Part shown: positions 38,504 to 46,988 of the stretch, in pieces
Position numbering within the stretch: position 1 is the first letter of the stretch
Layout of the letters: each line of letters begins with the position of its first letter
Source of the DNA: Bog-257 sp963846715
GTDB lineage: Bacteria; Acidobacteriota; Terriglobia; Terriglobales; Acidobacteriaceae
NCBI GenBank assembly: GCA_963846715.1
Contig: CAWJXA010000007.1
Coordinates: 124,001-188,000, forward strand
DNA: 64,000 nucleotides
Reading direction: 5' to 3'
Made by a program: the position numbers and the translations under genes
The notes under the pieces: generated by a model
What the model was told of the DNA's origin: nothing
Seen by the model: only the letters and a program-made list of their open reading frames with translations
The model's database searches: none

Positions 38504-40982
38504 TTAGCGCAGCCGAGCGTACTCGGCTTTGGCTTGCTGGTAGATGGGGATGTCGGGGTCGGCGTCTTTCCAGAGGGTGAGAAAGTTCTGATACGCGGTG
38601 CGGGCTTTGTCGCGAGCGGCAGGGTCGGTCGCGGCGTCGAGCGCGTAAGCGCGAGCCAGGCCGAGGCGGGCCAGCGCTCCCCAGGGGAAGTTCACTACCA
38701 GACCGTAGTGGTCGATGAACTTCTGAAATTCCGCTGCGGCTGGGTTTCCGTCATGCAGCATGAGATAGGCTTCTGCCCGTAAATAGACCGGGCAGAGATA
38801 TATGCTGGCCTGGGTAGTCTGGCTGAGTTCTAACGTGCTCGCGACTCTCAGTAGTTCGATGGCCTGGTTCGGATCTTTGCGTTGCAATGCGACAGCCGCT
38901 CGGATCGACGGCAGCCAATAACTTTGGACTAGAGTGTTCAGCGGGAATGTCTTGTCGAGTTCGGCCGCCAGCTTCTCCGCATGTGCCGTATCGCCTGCCC
39001 GAGCCAGAGCCAGTGCCGCCATCGCCTGTACATCGCGGTTCGCGGACAAACCAAGTGCCGCATCGGCGTCGGCACGAGCTTGCTTTCGGTTGCCCACTTC
39101 CACCTCGCGCAGCGCCGCTGCCGCTTGATACGTCGCCGCCGTCTCTGTGGCGTCGTTGTGCCGGGCTGACTCCATCGCGCGTCGGGTCAGCTCGCGTGCG
39201 CTCTTGAACTTTCCGTTCCAAGCCTCCGTGTCCGCTTGTGACGCCAGCAGCAAGTCTTCTGTGCCTGGCTTTCCCGTGGCGGCCAAGGCCAACCGCGCCA
39301 TCTGCGCCGTATCTCGCTTCAGAAAAGCTAACAGGTAGCGATTCTGGAGTAGCCCCTCACTCTCCAGGTTGCGTTCCTCGGCCTCCTTATGCACCGCTTC
39401 TGCCTCGTCCAGCCGGTTGAGGCTCGCGTAGACGCTAACGAGATTGATGTAGTTGGTCTCATCGTTCGGTTCGAGGCGTATTGCCTCTTGGGTTTCGTAA
39501 TGCCTTTTCCCATTTTCCAAGGCTGCCGGAAATGAATCCGAGGTTCGTGTAAGGCGTGCCGTCCCTCGGATAGGTCAGCTGCCACAGGTCGTATGCCTGA
39601 GCTGCCTTCTCCAGTTCTCCCGTTGCGCTCAGGTAGTAGCCGGCCTCGATGGAAAAGCGTTCCCGTTCACTAACTCTTTCCCGCAACGCGTAGGCCTTGC
39701 GCGCATTCTCCGCCTCCCGCCCGACTTCGTTAAGATCGCTGTAGGCAGCCGACATGCCTCGGTAGGCCATCGCGAAATTCGGGTCGAGCTCCACTGCCCG
39801 CTTGTAGAAGGGCAGAGCGGCGGTATCCCCTTTCGCAGAGCTCGTCTTCCTTCCCAGGCTGTAAGCTTTCAGCGCCTCCAGAGACGGCGTGCTCGCTTCC
39901 TCTAAGGGCGTGGCGTATTTCTGCACCGAGCTGAGCGACTCGCCCAGCTTGGCGCGCAAAGTGACGGCGGCAGCGTCCAGAGCCTTGATCACCCCCGTCT
40001 TGCCTTTCGCCTGCTCTTGCGCCTGGGCAACCACATCCCCTGTGTTGCAGTTCACCGCCTTAAGGCCGATCACGTATTGATCGTCCAGTTGGGCAATCGA
40101 GCCGGTCAGCATGGCGGCGCTGCCGGTTCGCTGGCAGACCTCGCGCGTGACCTCCGGCGTCAATCGGGCACCGGCGGGTCGAACCATCAGCTTCAATGTC
40201 TGATTCACTTTGCTATCGGAAACCATGGCGAGGAATGGTGATTGCTCCAACTGGATGGCAAGTCCTTGTTTCAGGGTGTCGTCGAATACCGGGTCGCCGG
40301 TCTCGTTATCGAAGTCAGCCAGCACGATGGTGTCTTTCTCAGTGAGCACCGGGGTGTTGTGAGCGCGCCAGTAGAGTCCCCCGCTTATCAATCCAGCCAG
40401 GACCATCGCAGCGCCGATCCAGACAAAACGACTTCGCCAAACGCGAGAGCGCGACCGGTGAACATCGGCGAAATCACCCATCGGCTCTGTCGTGACTTCC
40501 GCGTGCGGCACAGCCACCTGATAGTTGGGCGCCGTTGCTCCCGCCACCACCGCGGGCCCTTCCGCCCCACTTCCAATCGCGATTGGGACACGGCCGGAGT
40601 CGGACTCGACCAGCCTGGGCCCCGGCAAAGTAATGGTTTTCGATTCAATCGGCGCGATAAAGCGGTATCCGTGGCGATGGACGGTTGCTATGTAGAGCGG
40701 CTGGCTTGCGTTGTCCCCCAGAGCTATCCGGATTTGCTGGATGCACTGGTTCATGCGGCGCTCAAAGTTGATATCGGTTTCTTCCCCCCAGAATTCCTGC
40801 TGGATTTCTTCCCGGGTCACGACTTGACCGGCGCGGCTGGCAAGCAAAACCAAAAGCCTGAAGGGTTGTGGCGCCAGCTTGATGACTATCGCGGACTTAC
40901 GCAGCTCTTCGGTGTCGAGATTGAGCTCGAAGACGCCGAAGCGAAGAAGGTGCTGCGTGGCGCTCAAAGTGGCGACCTTCAC
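38504..40982 (-). pseudogene. Winged-helix/TPR membrane regulator, frame broken
   Basis: Paralogue of the 8666 protein. From GTG 40982: winged helix (LLRFGVFELNLDTEELRK, FWGEETDINFERRMNQCI, YIATVHRHGYRF), a membrane helix (VWIGAAMVLAGLISGGLYW), a FlgO/TolB-like segment (VLADFDNETGDPVFDDTL) and TPRs up to GKWEKAL. Homology then moves to the other frame (ETQEAIRLEPNDETNYINLV), which runs to the stop at 38504 and ends PIYQQAKAEYARLR like the 8666 gene. One surplus base at about 39490-39503 accounts for the break; corrected length is about 825 aa. The gene faces away from the secreted-protein genes at 41.8-44.1 kb. Confidence 0.85.
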
Positions 40983-41315
40983 GTGGAAGCGCGAAGAGTG
41001 CGTGGATTATAACGCTACCGCTACCGCAATCCATCGACATTTCTTTTACATTTCCCCTCAAACCCTCGATTTGTCAGAGGATTGGCCGATCATCCCCCGA
41101 TCATTTCCTAATCACCCAAAAATCAGACGTTAGGGCCTTGAACGGTGGAAGAAAGTGGCGCATTGTGCGCCCACGAAAGCGGGAAATTGAGCAAACGCTC
41201 GACGAACTGCTTTCGGGGACGCTGCAGGCAGGGGATAACGAATCCACTTCCGGCAGCAAACGCAAACCACGGCAGTGCGACCTTGCCGGCGGAACAGAGA
41301 AGAAAGGAGGCCGCC

Positions 41316-41639
41316 ATGAAAGCACAAACAGTTCAAAGCAAAACAACAACTCTGGGGCCGTTCCTGACCCTGATTCTGTCGTCGCAGGAAGCCAAGTGTG
41401 AAGACGAAGGTTCGCGGGAGGCGAGCGGTGATAGGAGGACTGGGTTCGGCGCGGTCATCGGCAGCGCCGGGGACGTGGCGGAAGCGCAGTCCGATCAGCC
41501 GGTGATGGTCAAGCTGGGGCCGATGCTGAGCCTGTTGACGATGTTGCGCCGCCGCAGTCCGCGCCGCGATCGCCCTCGCTGGCACGGGACAACTTTACCG
41601 CGGGGATGCGTGATGGTGGTGCGCTACTCGTCGCGGTGA
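41316..41639 (+). CDS. Possible small protein, unrecognised
   Basis: ATG 41316 has a strong site (aaaggaggccgcc). The 107-aa product (MKAQTVQSKTTTLGPFLTLI...) is Arg-rich toward the end and matches no family known to me. It could be a genuine short gene or the decayed 5' end of a gene. Apart from this, the 40983-41693 stretch shows nothing recognisable. Confidence 0.3.
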   Translation: MKAQTVQSKTTTLGPFLTLILSSQEAKCEDEGSREASGDRRTGFGAVIGSAGDVAEAQSDQPVMVKLGPMLSLLTMLRRRSPRRDRPRWHGTTLPRGCVMVVRYSSR

Positions 41640-41693
41640 ACGTGTGGAGGGTAGAGGCGTGTTTCTGCTTGGTTTCGAGCAGAACGCCGCCCG

Positions 41694-41777
41694 AGTGAGG
41701 AGCAGCTACGCGGTGACGTTGCTCCCCATTCATCAAGACTGATCGCCGCCACAACCTATGACCAACAGGAGGTCAGT
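41694..41777 (+). promoter_or_regulatory. Leader copy L5
   Basis: A stem-loop GTGAGGAGCA...TGCTCCCCAT with loop GCTACGCGGTGACGT is followed by CGCCGCCACAACCTATGACC, AACAGGAGGTCAGT and the ATG. It matches leaders L2 and L6 in the loop, and L1, L2 and L4 in the 3' box. Confidence 0.7.
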
Positions 41778-42716
41778 ATGAAACGTAGAATCTCTTTAAT
41801 CAAACGACTGGTGGCGACATTTTGGCTGGCATCACTGTGCGTTCCGCAATCGAGCTGGGCGCAAAAGAAAGAGACCGCCGCCTGGACGCCAAGTGCGCCG
41901 TTCCAAGGATCACCGCAAGTGCCACCAAATAAGCCGCCTAAGCCGCCTAAGTTCCTAACCCTTGGCCTGCAGTATGAAGATCCGAACAATAAAGGGCAGG
42001 CAGTCACTGGCAATGTTCAGATTACCGTAGCCAAGTGGGATCGGCCCCCCAAAGGAAAGGAAACCTTTTTTGAAGCTCAGCACCGAAAAGCAAAGGCCAT
42101 AGCTGACGCCATCAACAATGCGAATCTAGGCAACGTCAAGGCTAACTTGGGCCCCGATACCATGATTGTCAAGTGGCCTGGGCGAAATGGGTGGATAGTG
42201 ATTCCCGTTCCAATAGCACAGACAGTAACGATAACTAACCTATTTTCGACTCCTAAGAAACCAACTTATTGGCAGTTGATTGGGCCCGACGTCACTCGGG
42301 AGATCGGTAACGGTGTAGTGCCTGGTCCCAGGCTAATACCCAACCCGGAGTATAAGGGCACCATGGACGGTGCCCGCTCCGGCATGTCGACAGGAGTGGA
42401 TCCGTTCGGCGAACCATCTGTTATCGCATTCGGATTCTACTCCAGCAAGGGCGAGGTCGTTGAGGTGGCAACGCTTGTGGGAGCGGAGGGCCTGAGCGAC
42501 AGCGAAATCCTAGGCGAGCTCGCCTCGCAATTCAACTCCCTCTGCGAGGACTGCGGTCTCACGGCCGTCTACAACCCCACATCCGACACACTCGGCTTCG
42601 ATCAGAGTCTCGGGGGGGATCGAATCTTCTTTATGGCCGATACGGATACAGGCGTCGGATTCGGCATGTCGGTGAGTGCACCGGTCGATACTAGTGAAGC
42701 GGTAATTGATCCATAA
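41778..42716 (+). CDS. Secreted protein of unknown function
   Basis: 312 aa from ATG 41778 behind caggaggtca. Signal peptide MKRRISLIKRLVATFWLASL...SSWAQ. A Pro-rich linker (PPNKPPKPPKF) precedes the mature domain, which includes VTITNLFSTPKKPTYWQLIG, YKGTMDGARSGMSTGVDPFG and GLSDSEILGELASQFNSLCEDCGL. It lacks a PEP-CTERM tail and known motifs. Upstream leader L5 links it with the PEP-CTERM genes; 142 bases downstream, past leader L6, is a secreted beta-propeller gene. Confidence 0.7.
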   Translation: MKRRISLIKRLVATFWLASLCVPQSSWAQKKETAAWTPSAPFQGSPQVPPNKPPKPPKFLTLGLQYEDPNNKGQAVTGNVQITVAKWDRPPKGKETFFEAQHRKAKAIADAINNANLGNVKANLGPDTMIVKWPGRNGWIVIPVPIAQTVTITNLFSTPKKPTYWQLIGPDVTREIGNGVVPGPRLIPNPEYKGTMDGARSGMSTGVDPFGEPSVIAFGFYSSKGEVVEVATLVGAEGLSDSEILGELASQFNSLCEDCGLTAVYNPTSDTLGFDQSLGGDRIFFMADTDTGVGFGMSVSAPVDTSEAVIDP

Positions 42717-42775
42717 CGAAAATAGGGGCGAGCCGGGTGCCTCACGAAAGCCTCTTTTACTTGGGTAGGATTCTG

Positions 42776-42858
42776 GTGAGGAGCAAGCTGCGCGGTGAAG
42801 TTGCTCCTCACTATTCAAGATCAATCGCCGCTCCAACCTACGAGTATAAGGAGTTATT
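42776..42858 (+). promoter_or_regulatory. Leader copy L6
   Basis: A perfect 11-bp stem GTGAGGAGCAA (42776-42786)/TTGCTCCTCAC (42801-42811) closes the loop GCTGCGCGGTGAAG. Then follow CGCCGCTCCAACCTACGAG, TATAAGGAGTTATT and the ATG. The SD-flanking TGACC/GGTCA pair of the other copies is lost here. Confidence 0.7.
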
Positions 42859-44145
42859 ATGAAAGATACACGGACTATCCAGCTTCTTGCCAAAGTAAGC
42901 CTCGGGTTTACGGTTCTGGCGGTTTCCGTCATCGTGGGGCCTCGAGCCTCGGCTCAGGCTATCCAACGCATATCCATTGCTAATTCTGACATTGATGCAG
43001 CGTACCACGGGCAGGTTCTTGCCACAAAGGACCCGACTCCTATTCAGCTGACCTTCACGCGCCTGCCGCCGCCGATGGCGCTCAGAGCTTGGCTTCAATT
43101 TCGCCTTTATCCCGCGCACACGGGTTTCAACACGGCTGAGTTTGACCTGAGCCCCAAGAACGTCAAGAACCTCGTACTAGCCTGGAAGTTTGCGAGAGAG
43201 GATGAGGTCAACTCTTCACCAGCGGTGCGCGACGGCACTGTCTTCTTCGGCTGCGAAGACGGGAGCGTGTACGCCGTGACGAACGGAATCCAGGTGTGGC
43301 AGCGCAAGACCGATAGCCATGTCTCGCTCTCGTCGCCAGCAGTGGCTGACGGAGTGGCGTATATCGGATCTCATGACTGGAATCTCTATGCGCTGGACGC
43401 CAAAGACGGAACCCCGCTCTGGAAGTTCAAGGCTAAGGATGAAATCAATTCCTCGCCGGCAGAGGTAGATGGCGTGATATACGTCGGGTCCATAGATGGC
43501 CACCTGTATGCGTTGGACGCAAAGAATAAAGGAGCAAAGCTATGGGAGAAAGGGACAAAGGGTGCTGTTCAATCTTCGCCAGCGGTAGCGAACGGCATTG
43601 TATACATTGGGGACGACGCCGGTATGCTTTGGGCCTTGGACGCAAAGAATAAAGGAGCAGAGCTCTGGACCTTCAAGGCCAAAGACGCCATCCAATCTTC
43701 ACCGGCAGTGATAGGCGGTGTAGTTTACGTTGGGGCCAACGACCACAATGTGTACGCACTCGATGCCAAGTCTGGGAAACAGCTCTGGGTGTTCGACAAG
43801 GCGAAAAAACTGATCGACTCTTCGCCGGCAGTAGCCAACGGAGTGGTGTATGTCGCGTCTTGGGATCAGAAAATATACGCACTAGATGCCAAGTCTGGGA
43901 AACAACTCTGGGCGTTCGAGACGGGGAACTCTATCGACTATTCTTCGCCGGCTGTAGCCAACGGCGTGCTGTATGTTGGATCCAGCGACGGCAATCTGTA
44001 TGCCCTTGATGCTAAGAAGGGAACAGAGCTCTGGAAGGGCAAGACAGCAGGAGGGGCCATTAAGTCTTCGCCAGCGGTGGTCAACGGTACGGTATATGTC
44101 GGGGGAGGTGATGGCCTCTACGTTTTTGAGCTTCCCCCCCAATAA
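42859..44145 (+). CDS. Secreted PQQ-like beta-propeller protein
   Basis: 428 aa from ATG 42859 behind ataaggag. A signal peptide ends near PRASAQA. After a ~95-residue N-terminal part come eight blades of ~40 residues with the pattern SSPAVANGVVYVGS, D..LYALDAKSG, LW, ending GLYVFELPPQ. This is the outer-membrane BamB/PQQ-propeller fold. The residues that bind PQQ in true dehydrogenases are not seen, so it is more likely a binding or scaffold protein. Repeats are very uniform, suggesting recent internal duplication. The thioredoxin-family gene follows on the same strand. Confidence 0.85.
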   Translation: MKDTRTIQLLAKVSLGFTVLAVSVIVGPRASAQAIQRISIANSDIDAAYHGQVLATKDPTPIQLTFTRLPPPMALRAWLQFRLYPAHTGFNTAEFDLSPKNVKNLVLAWKFAREDEVNSSPAVRDGTVFFGCEDGSVYAVTNGIQVWQRKTDSHVSLSSPAVADGVAYIGSHDWNLYALDAKDGTPLWKFKAKDEINSSPAEVDGVIYVGSIDGHLYALDAKNKGAKLWEKGTKGAVQSSPAVANGIVYIGDDAGMLWALDAKNKGAELWTFKAKDAIQSSPAVIGGVVYVGANDHNVYALDAKSGKQLWVFDKAKKLIDSSPAVANGVVYVASWDQKIYALDAKSGKQLWAFETGNSIDYSSPAVANGVLYVGSSDGNLYALDAKKGTELWKGKTAGGAIKSSPAVVNGTVYVGGGDGLYVFELPPQ

Positions 44146-44295
44146 GACGCTTAGTCGCCCTTCCCCACCCAAGCCGGCCTTTGCATGGTGGGGATTTCGG
44201 CGACGCCATTGTTGATGGAAGTGCGAGTCCTCAGAGCCGCAAGCTCGCAAGGTACCAGGGTACGAAGTTAAGGAAGGGAGGTTCCGCTTAACGAG

Positions 44296-44949
44296 GTGCG
44301 TCATGGGCTCGATGAGATTCTTGTTCGTTTACGGTGCTGGATAGCGTGGGCGATCATGCTGGTAGTAGCGGTTGCCATTTACTTTGTCTGCCGCGGACGC
44401 CGCTACTTCCTGCCGCATGGGTGGCGCGGATGGGTGATCTTCTGCGTGGCGATTATCGTGGCTGTACCCACGGGCGCTTTTCTACTTCGGATTACGCCGC
44501 TACAGGCTGTCTATCCGAAGACGAATCAGCCGGCCCCGGAACTTGGGTTCCACTTGTTGGACAGCCGCGGTGCGCGCAATCTGCACGATTACAAGGGCAA
44601 AGTGGTATTGCTGAATGTCTGGGCTACCTGGTGCAAGGGCTGCCGCCAAGAGATGCCTGATCTCGACAAGTTGCAGCAACAATATGCGAGCCAGGGCGTA
44701 GTCGTGATTACGGTCTCGGACGAACCACCGGCCGATATCTTGAAGTTCGGAGCGCTTAAGTCCATGCATACCGTCAATGCCTATGTTGAACAAGGGCAGA
44801 AGTCATCACCCCTGCTGGCGTGCGCGATAGGTCTTCCGGCCACCTACATTATCGATTCCCAAGGTGTGTTACGCGAAACTCTGTCGGGTTCGCACGACTA
44901 TGCTTTCTACGAGCAGCGCATAAGAAGCTATCTCAATCCGGTCGGTTGA
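44296..44949 (+). CDS. TlpA/ResA-type membrane-anchored thioredoxin
   Basis: 217 aa, GTG 44296 with gggaggtt upstream. Two membrane helices (IAWAIMLVVAVAIYFVC and WVIFCVAIIVAVPTGAFLL) are followed by an AhpC/TSA-Redoxin fold: APELGFHLLDSRGARNLHDY, then GKVVLLNVWATWCKGC with the redox pair Cys113/Cys116. The cis-Pro region is ACAIGLPATYIIDSQG. TlpA-type proteins reduce or isomerise disulphides outside the cytoplasm, often for cytochrome c or secreted proteins. The Cys-Lys-Gly-Cys centre is unusual compared with the common CxPC. Confidence 0.85.
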   Translation: MRHGLDEILVRLRCWIAWAIMLVVAVAIYFVCRGRRYFLPHGWRGWVIFCVAIIVAVPTGAFLLRITPLQAVYPKTNQPAPELGFHLLDSRGARNLHDYKGKVVLLNVWATWCKGCRQEMPDLDKLQQQYASQGVVVITVSDEPPADILKFGALKSMHTVNAYVEQGQKSSPLLACAIGLPATYIIDSQGVLRETLSGSHDYAFYEQRIRSYLNPVG

Positions 44950-45132
44950 CCGGTGCTGCCGGCTGTCCAAGCTTCTTTTGCTTGGGTGAGGATTTTGCTC
45001 CCAACTCACTTCCGAAGACTTCCTTATGGGTGCCCCGTTCCAGCCGACCCTGGCCAGGGCGGGGCAGTCACGTCTCCGGTAGAGACCGATGGTTATCCCA
45101 CAATGTGGTATATCCCACGTTGTCATATATCG

Positions 45133-45939
45133 TCACTCGCCCGCCTGCGCCGCCTCCGGCGACGCCGCCTTGGGATTGGTGACGCGGTCGATGATTTCCT
45201 GGGCGAGCTGGCGATAGGCCTCGGTTCCGCGGGCATGCGGGTCGTAGAGCAACGCCGGTTTGCCATGGCTGGGCGCTTCGGCGAGTCGGATGTTGCGCGG
45301 GATCGCGGTCTGGCACATGAGGTCACCGAAGAAGCCGCGCAGCTCGGCGGCCACGGACTGCGCCAGGTTGGTGCGCTCGTCGAACATGGTAAGGACCACG
45401 CCTTCGACGGCGAGCCCGGGGTTGAGCTCGACGCGGATGCGGTCGATGGTGTCGAGCAGCTCGGTGACACCCTCGAGCGCGAAGTACTCGGCTTGCATCG
45501 GAATGAGGACGGTGTCGGCGGCGACCAGGGCGTTGAGGGTGAGCAGGTCGAGCGCGGGGGGGCAGTCGAGCACGATGAACTGGAAGGCGTCGCGCACGGG
45601 TTCGAGCGCGTGGCGCAGGCGATACTCGCGACGGTCGAGCGGGACGAGTTCGATGTTGGCGCCAAGCAGATTTTTGTGCGCCGGAACCAGGCTGAGGTGG
45701 TCGAGCTCGGTGGGGAGCGTGGCGTGCTGGGCGGTGAGCTCTCCCATGATGACCTGGTAGGTGCTGGGGCGGTCGGGGTCGCGGAGGAAGCCGAGTCCGC
45801 TGGAGGCGTTGGACTGGGGGTCGCAGTCGACGAGGAGGGTGCGGCTGCCGAGCGAGGCGAACGAGGCCGCGAGGTTGATGGCGGTCGTCGTCTTGCCGAC
45901 GCCGCCCTTCTGGTTCGTGACTGCGATGATGCGTCCCAT
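45133..45939 (-). CDS. parA: Chromosome-partitioning ATPase ParA (Soj)
   Basis: 268 aa from ATG 45939. Deviant Walker A KGGVGKTT (11-18), Walker A' LLVDCDPQSNASSGLG, Walker B FIVLDCPPALDLLTLNAL, and the ParA motif VEGVVLTMFDERTNLAQSV. It binds non-specific DNA in the ATP state and, with ParB at parS, moves the origin region. Three parS sites lie 190-455 bases upstream. In most genomes parB follows directly; here it is at 24384-25286, about 20 kb further along the same strand. The 3' neighbour at 44.9 kb is convergent, with repeated TATCCCAC motifs in the gap. Confidence 0.95.
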   Translation of the reverse strand: MGRIIAVTNQKGGVGKTTTAINLAASFASLGSRTLLVDCDPQSNASSGLGFLRDPDRPSTYQVIMGELTAQHATLPTELDHLSLVPAHKNLLGANIELVPLDRREYRLRHALEPVRDAFQFIVLDCPPALDLLTLNALVAADTVLIPMQAEYFALEGVTELLDTIDRIRVELNPGLAVEGVVLTMFDERTNLAQSVAAELRGFFGDLMCQTAIPRNIRLAEAPSHGKPALLYDPHARGTEAYRQLAQEIIDRVTNPKAASPEAAQAGE

Positions 45940-46127
45940 GATAAGCCGGAAGGCTGGAAGCTAGAAGCTTAGACTGCGGCAGGGGCAGCGGGCAATGACG
46001 GAGCGAGGCACCGGGGAAGTTTTCCGAGGAAAAGCTGTGCAAGACTCGAATGAGAGGGCCGAAGATGCTGATTCAGCGGGGCGTGGCCGCGGATGAGATT
46101 GTGAGAATCGTCGTAAGCGGGGAGGAA

Positions 46128-46143
46128 CGTTCCACATGGAACA
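46128..46143. promoter_or_regulatory. parS site 1
   Basis: CGTTCCACATGGAACA, a 16-bp near-palindrome differing from the other two sites at two positions. ParB loading site upstream of parA. Confidence 0.8.
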
Positions 46144-46263
46144 TTTTGTCTTTTGGGACGAGGTGGGAGGTAATCCGGCCTGCTCGCTCTTACCCCCCAG
46201 TAAGCTGGTTTTCAGGAATCTTGCGGCGGAATAACAAGTGAACGTTGGAAGCCGTGGGAGAAA

Positions 46264-46279
46264 TGTTCCACGTGGAACA
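46264..46279. promoter_or_regulatory. parS site 2
   Basis: TGTTCCACGTGGAACA, a perfect palindrome close to the general parS consensus (TGTTTCACGTGAAACA). Confidence 0.92.
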
Positions 46280-46377
46280 TTTCCAGCGCGTTCGGTCGGC
46301 CTCAGCGAATGCGCGATTGGCCTATCATGGGCATAAACGCCTCCCGGTCCCTTGGGGGCGCGGCCTCCCCGTAAAAA

Positions 46378-46393
46378 TGTTCCACGTGGAACA
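46378..46393. promoter_or_regulatory. parS site 3
   Basis: TGTTCCACGTGGAACA, identical to site 2, 114 bp from it. Several parS sites before parA are typical of an origin-proximal centromere. Confidence 0.92.
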
Positions 46394-46988
46394 TTTTGAG
46401 TGGATTCGCTCCTCTTGATGTCTTCCACTTCGTTGATCTGACCAATCGACGTCTGATTAATAGTCGTGCTATGACTTCCTATTCAAAGTCGACTAAATCG
46501 TTAATATTATGTTTATAATCAGTAACCTACTCATATTTACGCCGCCACCTTTACATTCCTAGCTGTGATAAAGCGTCGCCAGGCGATTCACTGTTCCCGC
46601 TATTCGCCGCTGCTTTATTGCAATCATGTTAAAAATGTCTTGACTTTGCGACAGAGTAAGAGCACTATCCCCACAATCACACCGAAGGATGGCGCTGTTC
46701 GGCTATGCGAATACGTCGCATTCGGTCACAAGGTGGGACCACTTCGTAGCCCTTTCGAGGCGGGGCGATCAAGCAGTTTCGAAGGTTACGCAATCAGGCA
46801 GGGAGCTCCTGTGCCTGCCCGCTGATCAGATGGCGGACTGGCAGGAGTAAGGAAGCCTTTCCCCGGGCCCTATTGATTTTGGCATCATTCTTTCTTCGTC
46901 CTTGGCTCATTGCTGTTTATCTGGCCACCCTCGCTCTCTTCGAGCCAAGGCAACTAGCTTCCCAAAAAATCCAATGGGGGACTCTCTC
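46394..46988. other. AT-richer spacer next to parS
   Basis: 46440-46560 is markedly AT-rich (taatattatgtttataatc), unlike the surrounding DNA, and could be an easily melted region or promoter. No perfect DnaA box was found. No gene with a good start is visible; an 86-codon frame at 46565 lacks protein-like features. Confidence 0.45.

Noticed and set aside
42859..44145. PQQ-dependent alcohol dehydrogenase
   Set aside because: Only the propeller repeats are present; the catalytic Asp, the disulphide ring and a haem c domain are missing.
45085..45105. DnaA box (ttatcccaca)
   Set aside because: Differs from TTATNCACA by an extra base, and no cluster is present.
45323..46042. 239-codon frame opposite parA
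   Set aside because: Arg/Pro-rich shadow in another frame of parA, no motifs.
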